This document shows, in pieces, positions 54,951 to 64,000 of a stretch of 64,000 nt of DNA. The position numbers were made by a program, and so were the translations under genes. Positions within the stretch are counted from its first letter, which is position 1. Each line of letters starts with the position of its first letter. Source of the stretch: JAXMAO01 sp046350375 (GTDB lineage Bacteria > Planctomycetota > Phycisphaerae > UBA1845 > UTPLA1); NCBI GenBank assembly GCA_046350375.1, contig JAXMAO010000003.1:248001-312000 (forward strand), written 5' to 3'. Below the pieces are notes generated by a model. That model was not told the DNA's origin and did not search any database. It was given only the letters and a program-made list of their open reading frames with translations.

Positions 54951-55478
54951 ATGTCGCTGCCAAAGGAAAGTGCGAGTCTGTTTTCGGACTGCGAGGCCGT
55001 CGATTACGCACGGGGCAGACCGGTGAAGTCACGATATCAGGTGTTGATCGTTTTGATAGCAGTTGTTTCGATTGTGGCAGCCTGCGCGGCTCGTCTGGCG
55101 CGCGGTTCGAAACCAAATCCTTGCGTCATTCGGACTTTGGTAGCCTGTAGTCCCGGGGGGGTGGTGCCGCAGATGGCGCTGGCATTTTCTCGCGACGTCG
55201 GACGCATGCCGAAGGATGTGTCGGAGCTGACGCAGGTGTACGTGGATGGAGCCGGCGCCATGCCACTAGGTCCGTATCTTAAGGATGCGAGTTCACTGGA
55301 AGACGGTTGGGGTCGCCCACTGCAAATTGAGTGGGTATTCAAACCTGGGCACACGCCCAGCATTTTCCGTATCCGGTCGGCGGGACCGGACGGGCTCTTT
55401 GAGTCAAGTGATGACATAGTCGGACGGCCAATTCACGCCGTCTTTGGAAATCGGGCGACGACGCGGCTTTGCCAATGA
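54951..55478 (+). CDS. Membrane-anchored protein with pseudopilin-like C-terminus, partner of P1
   Basis: 175 residues, starting 9 bases after the P1 stop. A single transmembrane helix (YQVLIVLIAVVSIVAACAARL, about residues 29-49) is followed by a domain containing MPKDVSELTQVYVDG, SLEDGWGRPLQIEW and FRIRSAGPDGLFESSDDIVG. That pattern is the calcium-binding C-terminal half of type II secretion pseudopilin G-type proteins. Its position after the protease-like tip makes it the immunity candidate. The domain would face the periplasm. Confidence 0.6.
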   Translation: MSLPKESASLFSDCEAVDYARGRPVKSRYQVLIVLIAVVSIVAACAARLARGSKPNPCVIRTLVACSPGGVVPQMALAFSRDVGRMPKDVSELTQVYVDGAGAMPLGPYLKDASSLEDGWGRPLQIEWVFKPGHTPSIFRIRSAGPDGLFESSDDIVGRPIHAVFGNRATTRLCQ

Positions 55479-55502
55479 GCCGCGGCCTATTCGTCGCAGC
55501 CG

Positions 55503-55754
55503 GTGACGATGGAGCTGGTGGCCGTGCAGCCGACGGGCGAGCAGAGCTTGCAGTTGATTTTCGCCGACGGCGGCACGTCGCCGGCTGACCTGGAAGCGAA
55601 TGAAGCAGGACTCCAGTTCTGGAAGTCCGTGATGGACGGCAAGGCGACGGCCGCGAACTTCAACATATGTGATTATGTCACAAGGAAATGGGACCAGCAG
55701 CAGAATCCCAACGTCCCGGGCGGGTTCATGACTTCACGACCTACTCACTACTAG
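55503..55754 (+). CDS. Orphan Rhs module P2: very short core scrap and small tip
   Basis: 83 residues. Only about 75 bases of Rhs core remain (TMELVAVQPTGEQSLQLIFADGG). The frame then enters an unrelated tip (LQFWKSVMDGKATAANFNICDYVTRKWDQQ) of about 58 residues with no border or pre-toxin motif. It is probably non-functional alone, but it shows that a cassette was joined by recombination inside the core insert. Confidence 0.5.
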   Translation: MTMELVAVQPTGEQSLQLIFADGGTSPADLEANEAGLQFWKSVMDGKATAANFNICDYVTRKWDQQQNPNVPGGFMTSRPTHY

Positions 55755-55777
55755 CGGAGCCTCCATGAAAGCGGCTC

Positions 55778-56164
55778 ATGCTTCCCTTGTTAGGCATTCT
55801 CATCCTACTCGGTTCGTGCCAGGCGCCCACGAAGAAGTATGCGGGTCAGCCGCATCAGCGGCCGACGACGACCGGGGACCTTTGTGATGCGCTCAGGGCG
55901 CACCTCCGGTCGGCCAGGGAGGGGATCATACGTGGTGATACGATCGTCGCTTCACGGTCGAAGTCTTGCGGCGAATCAGAGCTCTGGAGGGTGTTTCGCG
56001 ATGGCGCTACGCCAAACTCTAGAGTCTATTTTGCAAATGGGGCTCGGTTCTTGGGATTCATTCGCTTGCAGGTAGTTGCTGACCAGCTAGTTAACGTGAG
56101 TTTTCAAGAGGGCAATTTCGAGGTGCGCACAGGCCGCGAGTGCCATTTCGAACGTCTGGAGTGA
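55778..56164 (+). CDS. Lipoprotein, partner of module P2
   Basis: 128 residues with a lipoprotein signal (MLPLLGILILLGSC, lipobox LGSC) starting 23 bases after module P2. The mature part contains LCDALRAHLRSAREGIIRGD and GARFLGFIRLQVVADQLVNVSF and ends FEVRTGRECHFERLE. No family was recognised. Its stop is directly followed by, and in the same frame as, the Rhs fragment of P3. Confidence 0.55.
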   Translation: MLPLLGILILLGSCQAPTKKYAGQPHQRPTTTGDLCDALRAHLRSAREGIIRGDTIVASRSKSCGESELWRVFRDGATPNSRVYFANGARFLGFIRLQVVADQLVNVSFQEGNFEVRTGRECHFERLE

Positions 56165-58141
56165 TTAGCGCGGGCCAAGGCGTATCATCTCGGCGCGAAT
56201 TTCTGCGGGGCGGCCTCCGCCGGCAACCTCGTCGAGGACGGGCGCTTCTATTACGCCTGGGACGCCGAGAGTCGCCTGACCGCGGTCGAGCCCAAGAGCC
56301 ACGACCCCGGCAGCCGGCGGCTCGTTTTCGACTACGACTACCTCGGCCGGCGCTGGCGGCGGCGGGTGTACGAGTGGGGCACCCAGGGCGACGTGCAGGG
56401 CTTCGTCTTGCTGACGTTCGACCACCAGTATATCTACGACGGCTGGAACCTGATCGCCGAGACCGACGCCTTGGCGCCGCAGCCATTCTTGGTCGAGCCG
56501 GTCGTGCGGCTGTTCACCTGGGGGCTGGACCTGGCCGGTCAGAACGGCGCGGCCGCGGTGGGTGCGGCGGGCGGGCTGCCGCGCGGGGCGGGCGGGATCG
56601 GCCGCCTGCTGGCGCTGACCGACGTACAATACAGCTCGGTGATCGAGGGCGGCCTGATGGCGGTGGCGGGGCCGGCGACCGGCGGGCAGAGCGTGGCGCT
56701 GCTGGCGCAGTCGGGCGCGTCGCAGGCGGGTGGCGCTGGCGTGACCGTGCCGCTGGCGGACGAGTCGGGCAATGGCGGCCGGGTGCTGCTGGACGACGTG
56801 CTCGCGCCGGGCGGCGGGAGTGAGTTGACTTACTTGCCAGCCGCGACGCAGCCGAGTGAGTCGGGCAGATCGACGAGTCAGTCGTCGCCGGTGACGATGG
56901 AGCTGGTGGCCGTGCACCCGACGGGCGAACAGAGTTTGCAGTTGACCTTTGCCGACGGCGGCGGGAACGTGGCGTTGGGCGACTTCGAGATCGGCGAGCC
57001 GCAGCATGAGTTCTACAGTTACTGGTACGCCTACGACGCGAATGGCAACGTGGGGCAGGTGGTCGATGGCTGGACGGGCGACACCGTGGCGGCCTACGAG
57101 TACGACGCGTATGGCCGGACGATTGCGGCGTGCGGGCCGAAGTGGATTGACAATCCCTTCCGGTTCAGCACGAAGTTCGCCGAGGACGACGCGGCGAGCG
57201 AGCTGGTCGAGACCCCGCCCGGCTCGGGTTACTACGTCGACGCCGATCCGATGTATTACTATGGGTACCGATACTATCTGCCGAGGATGGGCCGGTGGGG
57301 GAGTAGGGATCCGATTGGAGTATTTGGGGGCGCGAACCTCTACACTGGTATTGCCAATCGCCCGACGCAATCTGTTGATCCGTTCGGGTTGTACGGCCCG
57401 GAGACGCACGAAAGAGCCACCCGGCACTTGGCCGAGGTTCTCGGTTGTAGCGCGAGGGAGGCGGCGCTGATCGGACAAGCGGACCAAGGGCAGGACTGGC
57501 CGGAAAACGCGGCACCTTTGAACGGCGTCATTTCGATGGTCACGTTGGGACTGGCGAATCTCTACCCCGACCATCAAGATCAGTATGACGTTCACTTTCC
57601 CGGTGCCGGCGCCGTCATTCCAGTGATTCCGCAAGAGCCGGTCATCGAAGGATACGACCATAACCTATCCGTCAAGAAGCGGGCCCGCGCGGCGTTCGAC
57701 TCGTGCAGTTTGTGGGACCTGGGCAAGGCGCTGCACTCGGTGCAGGATTCTTATTCGCACGGTGGTCAGCGGGGCCTGTGGGCCATGGGCGGCCATCCAT
57801 CGGGGCGACGGCGATATGGGATTTGGAGCGACGACGTGTGGAATCGGGATTCTGTTTATGGCTTCGGGCGCGAAGCACCATCCGATCCGGCCATTATCTT
57901 CAGTGGCGGGCTGCTCGACACGCGGACGGATGACCCCAACGCCGATCCGTTGCGCTGGGAAGACGCGATGAAGGACTCTGCTCGGGTGATCCGGCTGTTT
58001 GAGCATCACTGCCGCAAGAAGTGCCGTTGCCAAGGCCCCGCCAAACCGAACGAAATACGCGCCGCCATGACCTGGTCTGAGTGGCGCTGGCCGCGAAGCA
58101 AGATGGAGAAACTCAATCCGTACGTCTGGGAGGAGCCCTGA
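56165..58141 (+). CDS. Orphan Rhs module P3: core and phospholipase C / S1-P1 nuclease-like tip
   Basis: Open for 659 codons from the lipoprotein stop, with no natural start (GTG at 56366 is the first plausible one). YD repeats (FYYAWDAESRLTAVEPKSHD, YDYLGRRWRRRVYEWG) and the Gly/Ala-rich insert lead to GRWGSRDPIGVFGG, then the pre-toxin motif QSVDPFGLYGPETHERATRH. The tip contains LWDLGKALHSVQDSYSHGG. Its spaced His and Asp, together with an earlier ETHERA His and a later EDAMKDSARV helix, resemble the zinc-binding sites of the phospholipase C / P1 nuclease fold. The target could be lipid or nucleic acid. Confidence 0.72.
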   Translation, partial: LARAKAYHLGANFCGAASAGNLVEDGRFYYAWDAESRLTAVEPKSHDPGSRRLVFDYDYLGRRWRRRVYEWGTQGDVQGFVLLTFDHQYIYDGWNLIAETDALAPQPFLVEPVVRLFTWGLDLAGQNGAAAVGAAGGLPRGAGGIGRLLALTDVQYSSVIEGGLMAVAGPATGGQSVALLAQSGASQAGGAGVTVPLADESGNGGRVLLDDVLAPGGGSELTYLPAATQPSESGRSTSQSSPVTMELVAVHPTGEQSLQLTFADGGGNVALGDFEIGEPQHEFYSYWYAYDANGNVGQVVDGWTGDTVAAYEYDAYGRTIAACGPKWIDNPFRFSTKFAEDDAASELVETPPGSGYYVDADPMYYYGYRYYLPRMGRWGSRDPIGVFGGANLYTGIANRPTQSVDPFGLYGPETHERATRHLAEVLGCSAREAALIGQADQGQDWPENAAPLNGVISMVTLGLANLYPDHQDQYDVHFPGAGAVIPVIPQEPVIEGYDHNLSVKKRARAAFDSCSLWDLGKALHSVQDSYSHGGQRGLWAMGGHPSGRRRYGIWSDDVWNRDSVYGFGREAPSDPAIIFSGGLLDTRTDDPNADPLRWEDAMKDSARVIRLFEHHCRKKCRCQGPAKPNEIRAAMTWSEWRWPRSKMEKLNPYVWEEP

Positions 58142-59004
58142 TGTTCTTCGAGCGCTTGTTTTGGCTTATGTTGATGTTGTGGCTGGAAGCGCTGCTGGCG
58201 ACGGGGTGCCGCACACCAGACTGGCACGGCGAGATTGCCGGGGCAACTCGCGACGGGCGTCAGCGGGTCGAGGAGTTTGTCTACCTCCAGTTTGACATTG
58301 AGGATCGCCTGCACTTCCTGGACGACCCGCACACCAAACGGTGTCATCAGCCGCCACGCCTGATCTACATCGCGCATGTGCGTCCGGGCCAGAACCGGTT
58401 TGTGTTTCCGGGCGCACTTCGGGAGGTCGCGACGCTGCTGCCGATTCCGATGCACTCGATTCCCAGCGGGCTGGCCTGGGCCTACGCCAAGGGCTTCGAG
58501 GTCGCCCGACACCCGACGGGCCGCTTCTCGGATGACGAGAAGCGCCGTTTTGGTCTCTCGGGCCGCGAAATCTATGCATTTCGCTTCTGGCCTGTGGACA
58601 ACGTGATCCTGCCCTATCCACGGGAAGAGATCGAGGGCGGCCGAATGCTGTTGCCGGACGACGCAGCTCTTCGCGACCCGACTGGCAAGGGGCTCATCGA
58701 TCTGAACGGAGAGCTCCAATCAGTGCCGAACATCGAGCTCGAGCGCATACTTCGAGACAGTGCCCGGGAGATAGCGATCGACCTCGAGAACGACAACCTC
58801 TGGCGCGAGATCCGCCGCTGGTGGGATCGCGGCCGAGAGCGCGAGGCCATCCGGTACGTATGTGAATACTACCTGGAACGGTACGATGCCATCCGCCGCG
58901 CCAATCCGCAGTGGAAGGCGAGCACGAAGATCGAGCAGCACCTGTCCTGGCTGCGTTCGGTCGCCGCCACGCCCGTCCCGCCGACCACGCGCCCAAATCG
59001 CTGA
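58141..59004 (+). CDS. Lipoprotein, candidate immunity protein of P3
   Basis: 287 residues. The ATG shares its A with the P3 stop (TGATG), giving tight translational coupling. A signal peptide (LFWLMLMLWLEALLATGC) has the lipobox ATGC. The mature protein is alpha/beta with charged helices near the end (WREIRRWWDRGREREAIRYVCE). A lipid-anchored partner fits a periplasmic, zinc-dependent hydrolase tip. No family was recognised. Confidence 0.6.
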   Translation: MFFERLFWLMLMLWLEALLATGCRTPDWHGEIAGATRDGRQRVEEFVYLQFDIEDRLHFLDDPHTKRCHQPPRLIYIAHVRPGQNRFVFPGALREVATLLPIPMHSIPSGLAWAYAKGFEVARHPTGRFSDDEKRRFGLSGREIYAFRFWPVDNVILPYPREEIEGGRMLLPDDAALRDPTGKGLIDLNGELQSVPNIELERILRDSAREIAIDLENDNLWREIRRWWDRGREREAIRYVCEYYLERYDAIRRANPQWKASTKIEQHLSWLRSVAATPVPPTTRPNR

Positions 59005-59021
59005 CCGGTTCGAGCGCACGG

Positions 59022-59096
59022 CGGGCAGATGTTACTGGACGACGTGATCGCGCCGGGCGGCGGGAGTGAGCTGAGCTTCGTGCCGACGGCGACACA
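59022..59096 (+). pseudogene. Rhs core scrap, module P4 (end of the plus-strand array)
   Basis: About 75 bases match the Gly/Ala-rich insert of the P1 and P3 cores (GGQMLLDDVIAPGGGSELSFVPTAT). No border, tip or partner gene remains. The next gene, on the other strand, is unrelated, so this marks the right edge of the island. Confidence 0.72.
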
Positions 59097-59130
59097 CGAC
59101 CCTGCAATGGACGGACCTGATGGACACGAC

Positions 59131-59985
59131 TCAACGGCGCCGTCGTACGGGAACGGCGATTTCTGTATTCACGATCGCCAGGTCGGATTCCACGCGATTG
59201 ACGCGGTAGAACTCGAGACACGGAACGCCGATGCAGGCCAGAGACCGGTCCGCCCGCACGCGCCGGAAGATTTCCTTGTATGCAGTGGGAAGTGACGTGA
59301 ACGGCCCGACGCTGGTGGTCAAGGCAAAGAGGCCGCCCGCAAACGGCTGATGGACAACCCGCCTCACCGAGCGAAACTCCCCCGGAACGCGAATCGCCGC
59401 GTCGAAGCGCAGATTCTCATCCTTCGTAATGCCCGGCGCGTCGTGAGCGACGCCGAGCAGAACATACGGCGCGGGAAGGCCGTGCCGGCGCGCCCAGCCG
59501 ATGAGAGTGTCCCACAGGGTCAGCGGCACGCGCTCGTACGGACCCGTGTGCCGGATCGTCGCCAGAGACATGGGCTGCAGGGTGCGCGTGACCGTCCCGG
59601 AGAGCGACACCGGAGTCGCGGCTTCCACGCGTTGCGGCAGCTCCTGCTCTGCCGCCGCAGGCAACCGTCCCCGCGCACGAAACGCGTGCGGAGCCACGCC
59701 AAAGCGCCGGCGAAACGCACGGCTGAACGTCTCGTGGCAGGAAAACCCGCAATCCAGCGCGATGTCGAGAATGCCGTCATCGAGCAGAATCAGCCGCAGA
59801 GCCGCCTTTTCCAGGCGCAGCCGCGAAGTGTATTGCTTCGGCGTTTCCGCCATCATCTCGGTGAATCGGCGCGCGAAGTAAGGCGATGTGCAACCCGCGA
59901 CCGCCGCCAGCGCTCTGAGCGACAGATCCCCGTCGAGATTGGCCTGGATGTGTGTCAGGGACCGAGTCAGTACGGCCGGGTCCAT
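59131..59985 (-). CDS. AraC-family regulator with GyrI-like effector domain
   Basis: 284 residues from the ATG at 59985 (a TTG six codons upstream is possible). The N-terminal DNA-binding domain has both helix-turn-helix units (LSLRALAAVAGCTSPYFARRF, DIALDCGFSCHETFSRAFRRRFG). The C-terminal GyrI-like effector-binding domain starts at about TLQPMSLATIRHTGPYERVP. This is the Rob/SoxS-plus-GyrI architecture used to sense amphipathic drugs or metabolites. Its 3' end faces the Rhs remnant. The target genes are not evident. Confidence 0.88.
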   Translation of the reverse strand: MDPAVLTRSLTHIQANLDGDLSLRALAAVAGCTSPYFARRFTEMMAETPKQYTSRLRLEKAALRLILLDDGILDIALDCGFSCHETFSRAFRRRFGVAPHAFRARGRLPAAAEQELPQRVEAATPVSLSGTVTRTLQPMSLATIRHTGPYERVPLTLWDTLIGWARRHGLPAPYVLLGVAHDAPGITKDENLRFDAAIRVPGEFRSVRRVVHQPFAGGLFALTTSVGPFTSLPTAYKEIFRRVRADRSLACIGVPCLEFYRVNRVESDLAIVNTEIAVPVRRRR

Positions 59986-60047
59986 CTCTTTGATCTCGCA
60001 CAATCACGAGGCTCTCGCCTCTGTGTCGTCGTTGCGACGGCCATCCC

Positions 60048-60485
60048 TCATCCCAGACCAGCCGAACCGTGGCGCGCGGCGTGATGAACCGCAGCCAGGG
60101 CGCCCGCATAGGCCGCCGCCAGCTTCGTGAGCAGCGAAACGGCACACAGCACGGCGATCTTCGCCGTCATGCCCGCTGCGAACAGCACGCCAAGATCGAC
60201 GAGCGCGTAGGCCAACCAGACCACCAGCGCCGCCTTGGCCCCGAGTTGACCCTCCGACCCTCCCCAGCCGGCGACCCACAGGCTCGCCACGAACATGAGC
60301 GGCATGCCCGCGACAATGCTGCAATACGGAGCGGCGATCTTGATATGCTCGTCGTAAAACTCCCTCGGATGACCGGGATTGATCAGATGGCCGTAGACCA
60401 CCATGTACAGAACGCTCATGCCGACGTTGACCACCGTGACCAGCAGGGAGACGCCTATCAGCGCAGCCACGCGAACGAGTGTCAT
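60048..60485 (-). CDS. Four-helix membrane protein of unknown function
   Basis: 145 residues from the ATG at 60485, 4 bases after GGAGG (GTG/ATG codons further upstream are possible). Four hydrophobic helices are visible (VAALIGVSLLVTVVNVGMSV, IVAGMPLMFVASLWVAGW, AALVVWLAYALVDLGVLFAAG, IAVLCAVSLLTKLAAAYAGAL). A conserved-looking GHLINPGHPREFYDEHIK loop follows the first helix. No family was recognised with confidence. It lies upstream of the AraC regulator on the same strand and could be co-transcribed with it. Confidence 0.7.
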   Translation of the reverse strand: MTLVRVAALIGVSLLVTVVNVGMSVLYMVVYGHLINPGHPREFYDEHIKIAAPYCSIVAGMPLMFVASLWVAGWGGSEGQLGAKAALVVWLAYALVDLGVLFAAGMTAKIAVLCAVSLLTKLAAAYAGALAAVHHAARHGSAGLG

Positions 60486-60635
60486 AACGCCTCCGGAGTG
60501 AATGCGCATGGCGCGTTCAGACCGTCCGGCCTATCCTAGCGTCCAGCGGAACTGCTTCTTGACGATTCTTGCGCGCCCGCCTCCAAGTGCCACGCGGCAC
60601 CGCCCGGGCACCCCACACCCGCCGCCCGACCTGGG

Positions 60636-61412
60636 TCACTGACTTGCCGGCGTGTCGCCAAGTCTAAGTATGGCGCAGTGCTGAATCTCGATCCGATCGT
60701 CCTCCCCCACCAGGCAGTCGTACGCAAATGACTCCCACGGCCGGCCGTCGGGCGCCCGCCTGCCAACCACGCCACGGACCTCAACGTCGCGACGCTCCCA
60801 CTCCGCGGGCCACGGCGGCAAGTCGGTCGGCCAGGCGATCGAGAATTCCCCCGCGATGCAGATCATGGCAATGCTGCCCATGTTCCGTGCGAAGCCGCGA
60901 ACCTCGATTGTGTGGCCGAGCAGCTCTCGCCGAGTGATCTTCAGCGGCGGCCGCCTCAGGCATTCAATCGTCGATCCAGCCGTGCCCGGTCCGCTCAACG
61001 CCAGGTACACGGTCGCGGATGAATCGATTCGGCGCCCGCCGTAGGTACCCGTTTGCAACATCGCCGCGTCCGGATCGCGGGGTCGCGGCAACGCTTCGAG
61101 AATCGGCCCCGCCAGCGCCAGGTGAACGCCACCCAGGAAGTTATTGAGCGGACAAAGGACACACTCCTTCGGAACGCACAACTGCACGCCGCCCTTGTCC
61201 GCGATCGGATAGCCGGCAACCAGGACGTCCGACGGCGACAGCCAGATCAGCCCATCGCGCGCCCGCGCGGGAAACGATGTGATCAGTCTGCCGCGCCAGA
61301 GTGCCTGCGCGACAACCGCCAGCACCGTCAGCGCCAGAATCGCCTCGACCGCGCCCAAGATCTGTCGCCCCACCGGCCCGCCGGACCTGGCTCCCGGTTC
61401 GCTGGGCGCCAT
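60636..61412 (-). CDS. Single-pass membrane protein of unknown function
   Basis: 258 residues from the ATG at 61412, with GGAG about 7 bases upstream; an ATG at 61427 is an alternative. One N-terminal transmembrane helix (ILGAVEAILALTVLAVVAQAL) anchors a mostly beta domain with GLIWLSPSDVLVAG, a CVPKECVLCP Cys cluster and RELLGHTIEVRGFARNMGSIAM. It may be an OB-like fold, but I cannot assign a family. Confidence 0.6.
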   Translation of the reverse strand: MAPSEPGARSGGPVGRQILGAVEAILALTVLAVVAQALWRGRLITSFPARARDGLIWLSPSDVLVAGYPIADKGGVQLCVPKECVLCPLNNFLGGVHLALAGPILEALPRPRDPDAAMLQTGTYGGRRIDSSATVYLALSGPGTAGSTIECLRRPPLKITRRELLGHTIEVRGFARNMGSIAMICIAGEFSIAWPTDLPPWPAEWERRDVEVRGVVGRRAPDGRPWESFAYDCLVGEDDRIEIQHCAILRLGDTPASQ

Positions 61413-61620
61413 GTTGCGTCTCCACATGAATTGTCGAGGCGCGACTCTCCACGCTCTTTCGCGCCGCAGCCCTCGCTCAATCATATCCGGCCGCCAGCGA
61501 CACCGACCCAGCCGCCCCGCCCTCGAATTGCCGCCCGTTTGTCGCGCGGATAGAATCCGCGACCAGGCGCGGTCGCTTCGCCGGATCGTTTCCGCAGCGC
61601 CGCGCCCCGGCGGATGACCC

Positions 61621-62154
61621 ATGCCGCACCGCGCCACACCCATCGACCGCTCGCACCCGCGGCTCTTCCGCGCCGTCGTGCTCGCCGCCACGCTCACCGT
61701 CGTCGCCACCGGCTGCGGCTATCGCGCCGAGCGACCGTTCCCCAGCGGCATTCAGACCGTCGCCGTGGAGATCTTCTCCAGCCGCGAATTCCGCCGCGGC
61801 CTCGAACTGCAGGTCACCGAGGCCGTTGCCAAGCGCATCGAGGCCGAAACCCCCTACAAGCTCGCCCGGCGCGACTCGGCCGACACCCTGCTCACCGGCG
61901 AGGTGAAGGAAGTCCGCCAGGGAACCCTCGGGCGCACCTTCTCCGCCAACGTCCCGCGCGAAACCACCGCCACGCTCGTGGTCGCCTTCCAGTGGAAGGA
62001 TCTGCGCAACGGCCGCATCCTGGTCGACCGCCCCAACTTCGTGCAGACCGTCGAATACGTCCGGCCGCTGGATGAGGATTTTTATCACGCCAGCCAGCGC
62101 CTCGCCGACCGCATGGCCGAGAAAATCGTCGAACAGATGGAGGCCGACTGGTAG
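61621..62154 (+). CDS. lptE: LPS-assembly lipoprotein LptE-like
   Basis: 177 residues. The signal peptide ends in the lipobox TGC (VVLAATLTVVATGCGYR), and the mature protein starts with CGYRAERPFPSGIQTVAVEIF, the LptE/RlpB pattern. Later segments LELQVTEAVAKRIEAETPYKL and DTLLTGEVKEVRQGT also fit. LptE plugs the LptD outer-membrane barrel during lipopolysaccharide insertion. It lies 91 bases before ftsH on the same strand. Confidence 0.85.
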   Translation: MPHRATPIDRSHPRLFRAVVLAATLTVVATGCGYRAERPFPSGIQTVAVEIFSSREFRRGLELQVTEAVAKRIEAETPYKLARRDSADTLLTGEVKEVRQGTLGRTFSANVPRETTATLVVAFQWKDLRNGRILVDRPNFVQTVEYVRPLDEDFYHASQRLADRMAEKIVEQMEADW

Positions 62155-62245
62155 TTCCGCCGGAGCGACTATAATCCGATAGAGATGGGGGCCCGGCCGG
62201 GCCGACTCGGCCGCCGGGTCGTCTCGGCGGAATACAGGAACGCGA

Positions 62246-64000
<1,755 letters not shown>

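Noticed and set aside
34213..59096. Insertion sequences or transposons as the cause of the repeated units
   Set aside because: No transposase, resolvase or terminal inverted repeats were seen. All repeats are explained by Rhs core sequence plus one local duplication.

Overview
High-GC bacterial DNA, most likely from a member of the Planctomycetota. The evidence is four secreted proteins ending in dockerin-like tails, very large exported proteins with WWGSY-type repeats and a GEVED domain, several membrane proteins ending in a Cys-x2-Cys-x-Tyr-Asp...Cys-Pro-Glu-Cys-Gly zinc ribbon, and Gram-negative envelope genes (RND efflux, LptE, FtsH). The phylum call is an inference from gene content.

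Region 1 (1-7.9 kb) is a resistance block. It holds the 3' part of arsenate reductase, arsenite methyltransferase ArsM and an ACR3 arsenite pump, then an RND pump and adaptor on the minus strand, divergent from a TetR regulator across a palindromic putative operator. Region 2 (8.3-16.4 kb) carries three secreted dockerin-tailed proteins separated by strong hairpins. Region 3 (16.8-32.7 kb) is ordinary chromosome: MetG, a terpene-cyclase-fold protein with a Tat-exported DUF362 protein, another dockerin-tailed protein, a heavy-metal-binding-domain protein, a TPR protein, a solitary hydantoinase A, a membrane glycosyltransferase-like protein, a cytochrome c, an unknown exported protein and an MFS transporter.

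Region 4 (33.0-59.1 kb) is an accessory island beginning just after tRNA-Pro(GGG). A small DMP19-type gene there lies between two copies of the tRNA 3' end. A truncated HXXEE gene then marks the edge of a long array of promoterless Rhs (YD-repeat) cassettes. Eight fragments (A-H) lie on the minus strand from 34.2 to 48.3 kb and four (P1-P4) on the plus strand from 53.4 to 59.1 kb. The two arrays point away from each other, and the Hen1-Pnkp RNA-repair operon lies between them. Each nearly complete cassette has a conserved Rhs core ending in GRWG(T/S)RDP, a different C-terminal tip, and directly downstream a different small gene, usually a lipoprotein or membrane protein. That is the layout of Rhs toxin/immunity modules. 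On the minus strand the core has a dockerin-like EF-hand pair built in. Three tips carry HExxH metallopeptidase motifs, one resembles the phospholipase C / S1-P1 nuclease fold, one resembles a GGDxGH toxin, and three are cysteine-rich and unrecognised. Five cores start at exactly the same point (ATGAC), three of them overlapping the stop codon of the gene upstream. At two of the five a GIY-YIG nuclease gene is inserted on the opposite strand. No complete rhs gene lies in the window, so these look like silent cassettes that would be expressed only after recombination with a full-length rhs gene or by local coupling.

Region 5 (59.1-64 kb) returns to ordinary genes: an AraC/GyrI-type regulator, two small membrane proteins, LptE and the start of FtsH, cut by the window end.
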